From NCBI GenBank assembly GCA_947629775.1, contig CANRFA010000006.1, positions 1 through 64,000 of the forward strand: a DNA stretch of 64,000 nucleotides, written 5' to 3'. Under the pieces are notes generated by a model that saw only the letters and a program-made list of their open reading frames with translations, ran no database searches and was not told where the DNA came from. Made by a program: the position numbers and the translations under genes. This document shows, piece after piece, positions 34,504-42,895 of the stretch (positions are counted from its first letter, which is position 1; each line of letters opens with the position of its first letter). The stretch is from an uncultured Oscillospiraceae bacterium. Lineage in GTDB: Bacteria; Bacillota; Clostridia; Oscillospirales; Oscillospiraceae.

Positions 34504-34540
34504 GGAAAAAGAACACGGCGCGGCTGGGAGCCGCGCCGTG
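34504..34540 (-). terminator. Terminator of the YcxB-like gene
   Basis: Perfect 11-bp stem CACGGCGCGGC/GCCGCGCCGTG (34514-34540), loop 5 nt, with TTCTTTTT on the minus strand side. Confidence 0.85.
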
Positions 34541-34619
34541 GGAAGAGCAGGGATCTGCCCTGGAAGTTCACGAGAGGGGATGGATCGAACGGGAAGATGT
34601 CCGGTCCGGGAGACGAAGG

Positions 34620-35219
34620 CTACTTCAGCCGGCGGGGACCGCTGCCGGGCAGTTTGAAGTCGAAATGGAAGTCCGGCCTTGGCAGATGCCGGTAGGAGAG
34701 CTTCTCGGCTTTCTTTCCGCAGCGGGACTCCAGAAGGGAGACCAGGTCGGCGCCGTCTCCGCTGCTGACGTGGGCCTTGTCGAGAACGATTCCCTGGCCA
34801 TCCTTGAGGATCACGTAGCAGCGCTCGTCGGTTTCCAGCAGGCGGAAGCACTGGGAGTAGGGGTAGCGGGCGCTCCCCTTGGCGTTGGTGGCGACGATGT
34901 GGGACTTGTCCAGCAGGTAATCGTTGCGGACAACGCTCTTGTCCATGTCCATCCAGGACTTCTTCCCCATGGACCGGTAGACATTCAGGACCCGGGCCCC
35001 GAAGAACAGTCCCACCACGAAGAAGAAGGCCACCAGAGCCGGATGTCCGTTCTTCCGCAGGGCGATGAAGGACGCCACAAAGGCGCAGACGCACCACACG
35101 AGGCCCACCAGGCGTTCCTTGCGGGCGACGGAGGGGTCGATGGTTTTGCTGACGACCCACTGCAGTTCTTCCAGGCAGTCGGTGTCGTACATGGTGTAGG
35201 TGCTCAGTTTCAGGGCCAT
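34620..35219 (-). CDS. YcxB-like membrane protein
   Basis: 199 residues. The N-terminal 30 residues are soluble, two membrane helices follow (about 37-53 and 60-80), then the cytosolic YcxB-like domain with NDYLLDKSHIVATNAKGSARYPYSQCFRLLETDERCYVIL in outline (shown here only as NDYLLDK, YPYSQCF and CYVILKDGQGIVLDK). Function of the family is unknown. AAAGGGGGAG precedes the ATG; it has its own promoter and terminator and is divergent from the aminotransferase gene. Confidence 0.7.
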   Translation of the reverse strand: MALKLSTYTMYDTDCLEELQWVVSKTIDPSVARKERLVGLVWCVCAFVASFIALRKNGHPALVAFFFVVGLFFGARVLNVYRSMGKKSWMDMDKSVVRNDYLLDKSHIVATNAKGSARYPYSQCFRLLETDERCYVILKDGQGIVLDKAHVSSGDGADLVSLLESRCGKKAEKLSYRHLPRPDFHFDFKLPGSGPRRLK

Positions 35220-35263
35220 GGAGAGCTCCCCCTTTCCGGATTGGCAGGGATTCTGTACGCATC

Positions 35264-35292
35264 ATTATAAGCCAGCGCCGGGGTGCCGTCAA
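35264..35292 (-). promoter_or_regulatory. Promoter of the YcxB-like gene
   Basis: Minus-strand TTGACG (35292-35287), 17 bp, TATAAT (35269-35264). Confidence 0.8.
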
Positions 35293-35324
35293 GAAACCGC
35301 GGACCGGGCCGGCGAAAATTCCCC

Positions 35325-35353
35325 TTGCCTCGGACCGGAAGATCCTGTAAACT
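35325..35353 (+). promoter_or_regulatory. Promoter of the MalY/PatB-type gene
   Basis: TTGCCT (35325-35330), 17 bp, TAAACT (35348-35353). Leader about 85 nt. Confidence 0.5.
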
Positions 35354-35447
35354 GGTGGAGCGCGGCCAAGGCGGCGCGCGCCGCTCGGATGCCCCTTCCC
35401 GGGCGGGGAGCGGCGGCAGACAGAGAATCCGAAAGGAGTGCATCCTG

Positions 35448-36626
35448 GTGCGATACGATTTTGACGAGATCCTGGACCGCAGGAACACCAACAGCCTGAA
35501 GTACGACTTCGCGGTGGAAAACGGTCTGCCGGCGGATGTGCTGCCCCTCTGGGTGGCGGACATGGACTTCCGGGCGCCCCGGCCGGTGCTGGACGCCCTC
35601 CAGCGGGCGGTGCGGCACGGCGTGTTCGGATACAGCGACGCGAAGGAGGACTATGCCAGGACTCTGCAGGCCTGGTTCGCGGAGAGCTTCGGGTGGAAGC
35701 CCGAGACGGAGTGGCTGGTGAAGACGCCCGGCGTGGTCTACGCGCTGGCGACGGCGGTGCGGTCTCTGACCGAGCCGGGAGACAGCGTCCTCATCCAGCC
35801 TCCGGTCTACCGGCCGTTCTTCAACGTGGCCCGGAACAACGGGCGAAAGGTGGTGGAGAGCCGTCTGGTATACGAGAACGGCCGCTACACCATCGACTTT
35901 GCCGACTTCGAGGCGAAGGTGGCCGCGGAGCGCCCGAAGATGTTTATCCTCTGCTCTCCCCATAATCCCGTCTGCCGGGTGTGGACCCGGGAAGAGCTGG
36001 AGCGCATGGGGGCCATCTGCCGGGAATACGGAGTGATCGTTGTCTCGGATGAGATCCACTGCGACTTCACCCTGCCGGGCCATCCCCACACGGTCTTCCT
36101 GCAGGCCTGCCCGGAGATGGAAGATCAGGCCATTATCTGCACCGCGCCCAGTAAGACCTTCAACCTGGCCGGGCTGCAGGCCTCCGGCATATGGATTCCG
36201 AATCCCGAGATGAGGAAGAAGTTCCGCCGGGAGATGTCCGCGGAAGGGATCGGACACCTGAACGCCCTGGGACTGGTGGCCTGTCAGGCGGCCTATGCGG
36301 AGGGCCGGGAGTGGCTGGAGCAACTGAGGGCCTATCTGCAGAGCAATCTGGATTATGTGCGCGCCTTCCTGGCGGAGAACCTGCCGGAAATCCGCCTGGT
36401 GGAGCCGGAGGGAACCTATTTTGCCTGGCTGGACTGCACGGGACTGGGGCTGGAGGCGAAGGAGCTCAACGACCTCATCGTACACCAGGCGAAACTGTGG
36501 CTGGATGCCGGGGATATGTTCGGCGGCGGCGCGGAGCTGTTCCAGCGGGTGGTGCTGGCCTGTCCGAGGGCCACGCTCCAGGAGGCCATGGGACGGCTGA
36601 AGCGGGCCCTGGACGCCCGGAACTGA
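35448..36626 (+). CDS. MalY/PatB-type PLP-dependent aminotransferase / C-S lyase
   Basis: 392 residues from a GTG at 35448 with AAAGGAG 9 bp upstream; an ATG at 35283 lies upstream of the promoter. Class I/II aminotransferase fold with WVADMDFRAP at the start (MalY/PatB hallmark), GYSDAKEDY, PVYRPFF, CSPHNPVCRVW, VVSDEIHCDF, Schiff-base Lys236 in APSKTFNLAGLQ, and a closing GGGAELFQRVVLACPR (usual R-x-N-x-A region is ACPRATL). MalY/PatB enzymes cleave cystathionine or cysteine S-conjugates to pyruvate, ammonia and a thiol. Substrate here inferred. The convergent neighbour is an EamA/EmrE-type exporter. Confidence 0.9.
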   Translation: MRYDFDEILDRRNTNSLKYDFAVENGLPADVLPLWVADMDFRAPRPVLDALQRAVRHGVFGYSDAKEDYARTLQAWFAESFGWKPETEWLVKTPGVVYALATAVRSLTEPGDSVLIQPPVYRPFFNVARNNGRKVVESRLVYENGRYTIDFADFEAKVAAERPKMFILCSPHNPVCRVWTREELERMGAICREYGVIVVSDEIHCDFTLPGHPHTVFLQACPEMEDQAIICTAPSKTFNLAGLQASGIWIPNPEMRKKFRREMSAEGIGHLNALGLVACQAAYAEGREWLEQLRAYLQSNLDYVRAFLAENLPEIRLVEPEGTYFAWLDCTGLGLEAKELNDLIVHQAKLWLDAGDMFGGGAELFQRVVLACPRATLQEAMGRLKRALDARN

Positions 36627-36730
36627 GCCGCAGATCCTCGGATCCGGAAAGCGGATTGGAAGAGCCGGGTTCCGGGCCGGCGCGGAAGAGAAACCGTCCA
36701 GATCCGGATGTCTCAGGGCGAAACGAACAG

Positions 36731-36777
36731 AAAGGCGGGGCCAATATCCACGCACGGATACCGGCCCCGCCTGTTTT
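36731..36777. terminator. Bidirectional terminator between malY-like and exporter genes
   Basis: Stem AGGCGGGGCC/GGCCCCGCCT with inner TATCC/GGATA (36732-36772); T-rich on both outer sides. Confidence 0.85.
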
Positions 36778-36780
36778 GCG

Positions 36781-37674
36781 TCAGGAGGCCAGGGAGTTGA
36801 GAATCATGCCGGCCACAATGAGGGCGATGCCGGCGAAGGAGACGGGAGAGGGCATGCTGTCGTGGAGGAAGATCACGCCCAGCAGAAGGGTGAAGATCAC
36901 TTCGCCGGACTGGGTGGCCTCGATGACCGCCAGCTGCCTGGGGTTGTCCCGCACCAGGTCCGTGGCCCGGAAGAAGAGAAGCGTGGCCAGCACGCCGGAG
37001 AAAAAGGCGACGCAGAGGGACTGAACCGTCTGTCCCGGAGAGGGCGGCCCGGCCTGGAGGAAGGCGGCGGCCGCGCAGACAAGCCAGAAGGGGATGCTGC
37101 ACAGCGTCATCCCGAAGACCCGCTGCGGGGTGGAGAAGCGGTCCGCGCAGACCTGCATCATCTTGCGGTTGCCCAGCGGGTAGGAGAAGGCCGCCACGGC
37201 GGTGGCGAGAATGGGCGGGAGAATGCTCTGCTGCGCTCCGGTTCCCAGGTGGGGAATCTGCATGACGAAGATCCCGAAGAGGATCAGGCAGGAGAGCAGC
37301 AGGTTCCGCACCGGCAGCCTGCGCCCGAACAACGGGGTGAGAAGAATGCCGGCCACGATGGTGAACTGCCAGATGGCGGCGGTGAACCAGCTCTCGGCGA
37401 AGGTGGAGGCCAGGGACAGGGGGGCGTAGAACAGCCCGAAGCCCACGGTGCTCCAGAGCAGCCAGGGGAGTGGGCGGGTCCGGATGTCCTCCAGAACCGG
37501 ACGGATCCGGTTGCCCCGGCACAGGGCCACGGCCAGAATGGGCAGGGTGAAGAAGTACCGCAGAGCGGCGCTCCAGAGCCAGTAGCCTCCGGAGAGGTTC
37601 ATGGCCCGGTTGAGAACAAACGTGAAAGCGAAGAAGAACGAGCCGAGAATGCCAAGGAAAAGTGCTTTGCGCAT
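36781..37674 (-). CDS. EamA/EmrE-type multidrug or metabolite exporter
   Basis: 297 residues from the ATG at 37674 (MRKALFLG), preceded by GGAGGC at 12 bp; upstream codons to 37722 lie over the promoter. Ten membrane helices in two repeats, starting LGILGSFFFAFTFVLNRAM and ending FLHDSMPSPVSFAGIALIVAGMIL, the EamA/multidrug-resistance efflux (PF13536-like) pattern, with the typical AVIEATQSGEVIFTLLLG in the eighth helix region (shown in part). Substrate unknown. Monocistronic. Confidence 0.85.
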   Translation of the reverse strand: MRKALFLGILGSFFFAFTFVLNRAMNLSGGYWLWSAALRYFFTLPILAVALCRGNRIRPVLEDIRTRPLPWLLWSTVGFGLFYAPLSLASTFAESWFTAAIWQFTIVAGILLTPLFGRRLPVRNLLLSCLILFGIFVMQIPHLGTGAQQSILPPILATAVAAFSYPLGNRKMMQVCADRFSTPQRVFGMTLCSIPFWLVCAAAAFLQAGPPSPGQTVQSLCVAFFSGVLATLLFFRATDLVRDNPRQLAVIEATQSGEVIFTLLLGVIFLHDSMPSPVSFAGIALIVAGMILNSLAS

Positions 37675-37712
37675 GGGAGAAGCCTCCGGTCTGATGAAAG
37701 GATTGCAGGAAA

Positions 37713-37741
37713 AGCATAGCACAAAGAGGCCGGTATGTCTA
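37713..37741 (-). promoter_or_regulatory. Promoter of the EamA/EmrE-type gene
   Basis: Minus-strand TAGACA (37741-37736), 17 bp, TATGCT (37718-37713), with an extended -10 (TGTGCTAT). Confidence 0.55.
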
Positions 37742-37808
37742 CCGGCCCGATGTGATTTTCTGCCGTCCGGGGCCGAAGAGCGGCGGAAAAAGGGGAAGAG
37801 CGGTCTTC

Positions 37809-37837
37809 TTTACAGGGCCGGGAACGGCTGGTATAAT
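37809..37837 (+). promoter_or_regulatory. Promoter of the PHP gene
   Basis: TTTACA (37809-37814), 17 bp, TATAAT (37832-37837). Confidence 0.75.
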
Positions 37838-37867
37838 GGCGGCGACGAAGAATGAGGAGGAATCGCC

Positions 37868-38836
37868 ATGGAAAAAGGGATCGTGCGCCGCGCCGCGACG
37901 GGAATCCGGGAACTGCTGGAAGGAACTGCGCCGGAACCGGAGAAGATCGGAGAGGCCAGCCTGGCGGATCTCCATATGCACAGCCAGGCCTCGGACGGGA
38001 CGGATACGCCCCGGGGACTGCTGGAGCGGGCCGGAAACCGGGGCGTTTGCGTGGCGGGCCTTACGGATCACGATACGATCGCGGGTGTGGAGGCTTTGAA
38101 CGCCGGCGTTCCGGAGGGGGTCTTCTTTGTACCGGGAATCGAGTTTTCCTGCAAGGACGAGGGAGGAAAGTGCCACATTCTCGGGTATGCCTGCGATACC
38201 GCCCATCCGCAGTTTCGCGCCGTGCTGGAGAGAGGCCAGAGCCTGCGGCGGCAGAAACTGGACCGGCGGCTGGCCTTTCTGGAGGAAGAGGTCGGCATCC
38301 GCTTTCCCCGGGAGGAAGTGGACCATCTCTACGACATGGTGGGGGCCGGACAGAGCGTCGGCAAACCCCATCTGGGCAACCTGCTGGTGAAATACGGCCT
38401 GGCGACGGACCGGAATCAGGCGATCCGGGAGATCGTCAACCGCTGCCCCACGGAGGACGCCCGCGTGGAAGCGGCCATGGCGGTTTCCGCCATCCGGACC
38501 TCCGGCGGCATATCCGTGTGGGCCCATCCCATGGGGGGAGAAGGCGAGAAGCGCATCGGGTGGGACGCCTTTCTGAGGCTGCTTGGCATCCTGATGGATT
38601 ATGGTCTGCGGGGGCTGGAGTGCTTTTACTCCCGCTTCCCGCTGGAACTGTGCGAGCGGCTGGCGGAGGAAGCCCGGGCCCGGGGGCTGTGGATTTCCGG
38701 CGGCAGCGACTGCCACGGAACCAACAAGCCCATTCTGGCGGGAACCCTGAACGCGGAGGGCATCCCGGTTTCCCCGAAGCGTCTGAGCATTCTGCCCGCT
38801 CTGGCGGACCGCCTCCAGACCCTGGGAGAGCGCTGA
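37868..38836 (+). CDS. PHP-domain phosphoesterase (TrpH/YciV-like)
   Basis: 322 residues; GAGGAATCGCC precedes the ATG at 37868. The PHP metal-binding motifs are in order: LHMHSQASDGTDTP (motif I), GLTDHDTIAGV (II), VPGIEFSC (III), and near the end SGGSDCHGTNKP (IV), with VWAHPMGG between. Homologues such as RNase AM remove nucleotides from 5' ends of RNA or hydrolyse 3',5'-bisphosphonucleotides. Compared with the usual 280-290 residues it has about 30 extra residues at the N-terminus. Monocistronic, convergent with the LysR gene; no clear terminator is visible in the 103-bp gap. Confidence 0.88.
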   Translation: MEKGIVRRAATGIRELLEGTAPEPEKIGEASLADLHMHSQASDGTDTPRGLLERAGNRGVCVAGLTDHDTIAGVEALNAGVPEGVFFVPGIEFSCKDEGGKCHILGYACDTAHPQFRAVLERGQSLRRQKLDRRLAFLEEEVGIRFPREEVDHLYDMVGAGQSVGKPHLGNLLVKYGLATDRNQAIREIVNRCPTEDARVEAAMAVSAIRTSGGISVWAHPMGGEGEKRIGWDAFLRLLGILMDYGLRGLECFYSRFPLELCERLAEEARARGLWISGGSDCHGTNKPILAGTLNAEGIPVSPKRLSILPALADRLQTLGER

Positions 38837-38939
38837 GAAGCGGCAGAAGCGGGGAAGAAACTGTCCGAAGCGGCCCCGCGGGGAGGGAATGGAAGGTCCC
38901 GCTCCCCGAAGAAAGGAACCGGCTGGTCGGGCGCCAGGA

Positions 38940-39857
38940 TTATGTCTGTTCTTCCCCCTGCGGGGATTCCTCCCCGGGGAAGTGCTGACGGAGACAGTTC
39001 AGAAAGGCCGTCCCGGCGGGGGACAGGGCGGCGTCCTGCCGCCGCACCAGATACAGCTGCCAGCGGGGAGCGCTCTTCGGCAGGGGGAAGCAGAATCCGT
39101 CCGGCGGAAGATCCCCCCAGCAGCCGTCTGGAAGAATGGCGGCCGCGGTTCCCAGGCGCGTCAGCGCCAGCAGGGCGTTGAGGTCGTCCGTCCGGGCGAT
39201 GACCTGGGGCATGAAACCGGCCATGCGCCCGACGTGGGCCGTGAGATGCTCGAAGACGTCTCCGTCCTGGGAGAGAACCGCGAAGGGCCAGCGGCGCAGA
39301 TCCGTCGGGGCCTTGGGCTGCGCTCCCAGGCGGCGGATTCCCACCGCCACCAGGGGTTCTTCCCGCAGAAGTTCCGTGACCCGGCCCGCGCCGGGATCCG
39401 GGGGCGGTTCCAGGGTGGAGCGGGAGAGAAAGCGGAAGTCCGGTTCCGGGGCCGATCCGTCGCCAGGGGTTTTTGGCTCTGTCAGGCGGAAGAGATGGAG
39501 GGGCGTCTCGGGGGAGGTCGCCGCGAAAGCGGACAGAACGGGGGCCAGCAGGGAGGGAAAGGCCTCCCAGGCCAGGAGAAGAGGAGCGCCCGGTTCCGCC
39601 TTTCCGGCCAGCATGGCGGCCATGCCCTGATCCAGAGTCTGCAGGACCTTCCGGGCGCATTCGGCGAACTGTTCCCCGTTGGCGTTCAGCCGCAGCCGGC
39701 GGCCCAGGCGGTCGAAGAGCGGGAATCCCAGGTCTTCCTCCAGATGGGCGATGTTCTTACTGAGGTTGGATTGGGAAATGCCGAAGAGCTTTGCAGTGTA
39801 CGTCATATGGGAATTCTGGCTCAGCAGAAGGAACTGGCGGATGATTTCAGTTTCCAT
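38940..39857 (-). CDS. LysR-family regulator
   Basis: 305 residues from the ATG at 39857, with GGAGGCG upstream; the frame stays open into the divergent gene but that part is a shadow. The N-terminal HTH is QFLLLSQNSHMTYTAKLFGISQSNLSKNI region (here as TYTAKLFGISQSNLSKNI), followed by HLEEDLGFPLFDRLGRRLRLN. Residues 90-290 form the co-inducer domain. It is divergent from, and 114 bp away from, the esterase-GH30 pair and so probably controls it. Its -10 TATACT (39896-39891) is of the extended type with TGTGC upstream. Confidence 0.9.
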   Translation of the reverse strand: METEIIRQFLLLSQNSHMTYTAKLFGISQSNLSKNIAHLEEDLGFPLFDRLGRRLRLNANGEQFAECARKVLQTLDQGMAAMLAGKAEPGAPLLLAWEAFPSLLAPVLSAFAATSPETPLHLFRLTEPKTPGDGSAPEPDFRFLSRSTLEPPPDPGAGRVTELLREEPLVAVGIRRLGAQPKAPTDLRRWPFAVLSQDGDVFEHLTAHVGRMAGFMPQVIARTDDLNALLALTRLGTAAAILPDGCWGDLPPDGFCFPLPKSAPRWQLYLVRRQDAALSPAGTAFLNCLRQHFPGEESPQGEEQT

Positions 39858-39890
39858 GGTACGCGCCTCCATTCGTTCGGGTTCGGAAGG

Positions 39891-39900
39891 AGTATAGCAC
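39891..39900 (-). promoter_or_regulatory. Extended -10 of the LysR gene
   Basis: TGTGCTATACT on the minus strand with TATACT at 39896-39891; no good -35. The same decamer precedes the SWIM gene (49438-49433). Confidence 0.4.
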
Positions 39901-39971
39901 AGGCAGAGCCGAAATGCCAGCGAAACCGCCAGGAGTGCGGGACGGGACGAAGAGAAAGGAGGAGAGCGCAT

Positions 39972-41399
39972 ATGGAAAAGACGGTCCAGACTCCGTTTGG
40001 CGCCGTCCGCGGCACAAAGGACGGGGCCTTTCTGGGGATCCCCTATGGAGTGGCAAAACGCTTCTGCCCCGCGGAGCCTCTGCGCTGGGAGGGAATCCGG
40101 GACTGTGGAAGGTTTGCCCCCGTCTGTCCCCAGCCGGGCTGGCTGGGGCGGAAACCGGAGGGGACTTCGTTTTCCTGGACCGGAGCGGAAGGACCCCTTA
40201 CCCTGAACCTCTGGCTGCCTGAGACACTGCCCCCGGAAGGGGCCCCCGTGGCGGTGTATGTCCACGGCGGGGGCTTTCAGGTGGGCAGCGGCAGCGAACC
40301 GGGGGCCCGGGCGGAGGCCTTTGGAGGCGGAGACGGTGTAATCTGGATCTCCGTGAGCTACCGCCTGGGGGCCCTGGGCGGACTGTATCTGGGGGATCTG
40401 GCAGGGGAGGAGTATACCCTCTCCGGAAGCAACTCTGCCCTGGACGTTCTGCTGGCGCTGAAGTGGATTCACGCCAGCGTGGGAGCCTTTGGCGGGGATC
40501 CGGAGCGGATTACGGTGATCGGGGTCTCCGCCGGCGCCAAGATTCTGGCGGCCCTGATGACGCTGCCGGAGAGCCAGGGACTCTTTGCCCAGGCCTGGCT
40601 GGAGAGCGGCGCTACCCAGTGCCTGCGCAGCAGAACGGCGGCCGGCCAGGTGGCCCGGGGATTTCTGGACCTGCTGCCCGGGGTATCGCTTCAGGACCTT
40701 GCCACAATGCCGTTGGAACCGCTGCTGGAGGCCCAGGCCAGACTCTGTGACCGCTTTTACTCCACCTGCTTTTTCGGTCCGGTGCTGGACGACGGGATGT
40801 TTTCCTCCCGCTGGCAGGAGGACTGGAAGGAGGGAAAGGGCTGGCGGGGCCGGGTGGTGCTGGGCAGCGCCCGCCGGGAGATGGCCTTCGCTCTGCCGGA
40901 GGAGACCTTCTTTGAGGAGGTTCACGCCTTTGCCCGGGGATCCTTCGGGGAAGAGGGAGGACGTCGGGCGGAAGAAGCCGTCCGGCGCCTGAGCCAGGGG
41001 ACGGAGGACACCCGGGAGGTTTGGATCCGGGTTCTTTCGGATTTCATGTACCGGTCCCATACGGACCGTTTGGCCCGCCGGCTTGCGGAGAGCGGAAGCA
41101 CCGTCTGGCTGTACTCCATGGAGGCCTGGCCCGCCTGCCACGGGATGGGAATGAGTCATATCCTCAGCCGGGGACCGGAGAGCGCGGTGGAGCATCCGGC
41201 TCTGGCCCGTCAGATGAATGGAAGCATGCGGAGTTTCCTGCTGCGGGGGGATCCCGGTGGCCCGGACCTGCCCGCCTGGCCGGAGTTTCATCCGGACGAG
41301 GGGGCGAAACTCTTCTTTGATACGGAGCCTTCTCTGCGTTTCCCGAAAGACGACGTGCTGGAAGAGGTTTCGGAATACAGCTATAACATCGGCCTGTGA
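39972..41399 (+). CDS. Type B carboxylesterase
   Basis: 475 residues from the ATG at 39972 with AAAGGAGGAG upstream; much longer upstream frame has no coding character. The alpha/beta-hydrolase marks are TPFGAVRG and FLGIPYGVAKRF at the start, VYVHGGGFQVGSG (oxyanion hole), WISVSYRLGALGGL, NSALDVLLALKWIHASVGAFGGDPERIT (written only in part: FGGDPERIT), and the nucleophile Ser186 in GVSAG, where most family members have GESAG. The likely His is in CHGMGMSH. No signal peptide, so it acts in the cytosol on small esters, perhaps acyl or aryl groups of the glycosides cut by the GH30 enzyme 35 bp downstream (inference). Confidence 0.88.
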   Translation: MEKTVQTPFGAVRGTKDGAFLGIPYGVAKRFCPAEPLRWEGIRDCGRFAPVCPQPGWLGRKPEGTSFSWTGAEGPLTLNLWLPETLPPEGAPVAVYVHGGGFQVGSGSEPGARAEAFGGGDGVIWISVSYRLGALGGLYLGDLAGEEYTLSGSNSALDVLLALKWIHASVGAFGGDPERITVIGVSAGAKILAALMTLPESQGLFAQAWLESGATQCLRSRTAAGQVARGFLDLLPGVSLQDLATMPLEPLLEAQARLCDRFYSTCFFGPVLDDGMFSSRWQEDWKEGKGWRGRVVLGSARREMAFALPEETFFEEVHAFARGSFGEEGGRRAEEAVRRLSQGTEDTREVWIRVLSDFMYRSHTDRLARRLAESGSTVWLYSMEAWPACHGMGMSHILSRGPESAVEHPALARQMNGSMRSFLLRGDPGGPDLPAWPEFHPDEGAKLFFDTEPSLRFPKDDVLEEVSEYSYNIGL

Positions 41400-41434
41400 G
41401 CGCGCCGGACGCGTGAGTAGAAAGGAACATGGTT

Positions 41435-42772
41435 ATGGAATTCAGACTGCACACCACATTTGGAGAAGGACGCTGGAATGAACAGTTCCGGCAGACGGCG
41501 CTCTTCGGGCCGGATGGCGGCGAGGAGAGCTTCGTGATAAACCTCTATCCGGAGGTTCTGGAGGAAACGCTGGAGGGGTTCGGAGGCGCTATCACGGATT
41601 CCGCCGGGTCGGTCTACGCACAGATGCGGCCGGAGCAAAAGCGGGAGTTTCTGGAGGCCTGCTTCGGGGCGGACCGCATGAATTATCAGATGGTGCGGGT
41701 CCCGCTGGACAGCTGCGACTTCTCTCTGGAGCAGTACGAAGCGGTATCGGACCCGGAGGACCGGGAGCTGCGGAGCTTCTCCATGGAGCGCATGGAGCGT
41801 TACATCCTGCCCATGCTCCGGGATGCCCAGGAGGTGGCCGGACGGCCGCTGGAGCTGATGCTCTCCCCCTGGTCGCCTCCGGCGTTCATGAAGACGAACG
41901 GACGGCGGGAACGGGGCGGGAAGCTGAAGCCCGAGTACGCGGACCGCTGGGCGGAGTATCTGTGCCGCTATATTCTCGAGTTCCGGAAGCGGGGAGTCAC
42001 GGTGCGGCGCATGACGCTGCAGAACGAGCCCAAGGCGGTGCAGCCCTGGGACTCCTGTGTCTATACGGCCCGGGAGGAGCGGGACTTCCTGGTCCGCCAC
42101 ATGGCTCCGGCCATGGTCCGCAACGGGGTGCAGGACGTGGAGATCTTCGTCTGGGACCACAACAAGGAGCGGCTCTACGACTGGATGCGCGAGATTCTGG
42201 ACGAAGAGGCTGCCCCTCTGGTGGCGGGCGGCGCCTTCCACTGGTACAGCGGGGATCACTTCGAGGTGCTGGATCTGGCCCGGCGCCGCTTTCCGGATAA
42301 AAGGATCATCGCCTCGGAGAGCTGCATCGAGTTTTCCCGGGGAGACATTCACGGGGCGGTGGACGGGGCCCAGAAGCTGGGCCACGAACTGATCGGAGAC
42401 CTGAACCACGGCATGACCGCTTTCTACGACTGGAACATGCTCCTGGACGAGACGGGCGGCCCCAACTATGTGGGCAACAACTGTCTGGCGCCCTTCCTCT
42501 ACGATACGAAGCGGGGCCTGCTGATGCCCCAGCTGCTCCAGCAGTATCTGGAGCACGTGACGGGCACGCTGCTTCCCGGCTCCCGGCGCATCGGGTTCAG
42601 CCGCTTTGGCGACGAGGTGGAGGTCACGGCATGGAAGCGGCCGGATGGCGCGCTGGCTGTGATCCTGCTGAACCGCTCGGAGGAGTCCCGGCCTGTGGTC
42701 CTGCGCCTGGAGGGCCAGTCGGCCTCCTGTCTGCTGTGCCCCCGGTCCATTACGTCCGGACTGATCCGGTAA
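41435..42772 (+). CDS. Glycoside hydrolase family 30 (glucosylceramidase-like)
   Basis: 445 residues. The ATG at 41435 is 8 bp after AAAGGA; an ATG at 41429 is only 2 bp from it. No signal peptide. The GH30 pattern is clear: GFGGAITDSAG, RVPLDSCDFS, MLSPWSPPAFMKTN, the acid/base Glu198 in LQNEPKAVQPWDSC, HWYSGDHF, nucleophile Glu295 in IIASESCIEF, WNMLLDETGGPNYVGN. Members are beta-glucosidases, glucosylceramidases or beta-1,6-glucanases; being cytosolic, this one should act on imported oligosaccharides or glycosides. In an operon with the esterase, under a divergent LysR regulator. Confidence 0.92.
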   Translation: MEFRLHTTFGEGRWNEQFRQTALFGPDGGEESFVINLYPEVLEETLEGFGGAITDSAGSVYAQMRPEQKREFLEACFGADRMNYQMVRVPLDSCDFSLEQYEAVSDPEDRELRSFSMERMERYILPMLRDAQEVAGRPLELMLSPWSPPAFMKTNGRRERGGKLKPEYADRWAEYLCRYILEFRKRGVTVRRMTLQNEPKAVQPWDSCVYTAREERDFLVRHMAPAMVRNGVQDVEIFVWDHNKERLYDWMREILDEEAAPLVAGGAFHWYSGDHFEVLDLARRRFPDKRIIASESCIEFSRGDIHGAVDGAQKLGHELIGDLNHGMTAFYDWNMLLDETGGPNYVGNNCLAPFLYDTKRGLLMPQLLQQYLEHVTGTLLPGSRRIGFSRFGDEVEVTAWKRPDGALAVILLNRSEESRPVVLRLEGQSASCLLCPRSITSGLIR

Positions 42773-42835
42773 TCAGGGACGAGGAGATCTTCGGCGGGAA
42801 ACCGTGAGCAGGATCCCCGGAGCATTCAACCGCAA

Positions 42836-42883
42836 AAAGAACGGAAAACAGCCGCCTCTGTCCGAATGGGACAGGGGCGGCTG
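42836..42883. terminator. Terminator between GH30 (+) and the TAXI gene (-)
   Basis: Stem CAGCCGCCTCTGTCC/GGACAGGGGCGGCTG (42849-42883), with a strong T run on the minus strand (TTTTCCG, then TTCTTTTT) and a weaker one on the plus strand. Confidence 0.8.
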
Positions 42884-42895
42884 CCGGTTTCGGGT

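Noticed and set aside
38889..39971. 5' extension of the esterase frame
   Set aside because: It is antisense to the LysR gene; the esterase begins at 39972 behind a strong ribosome binding site.
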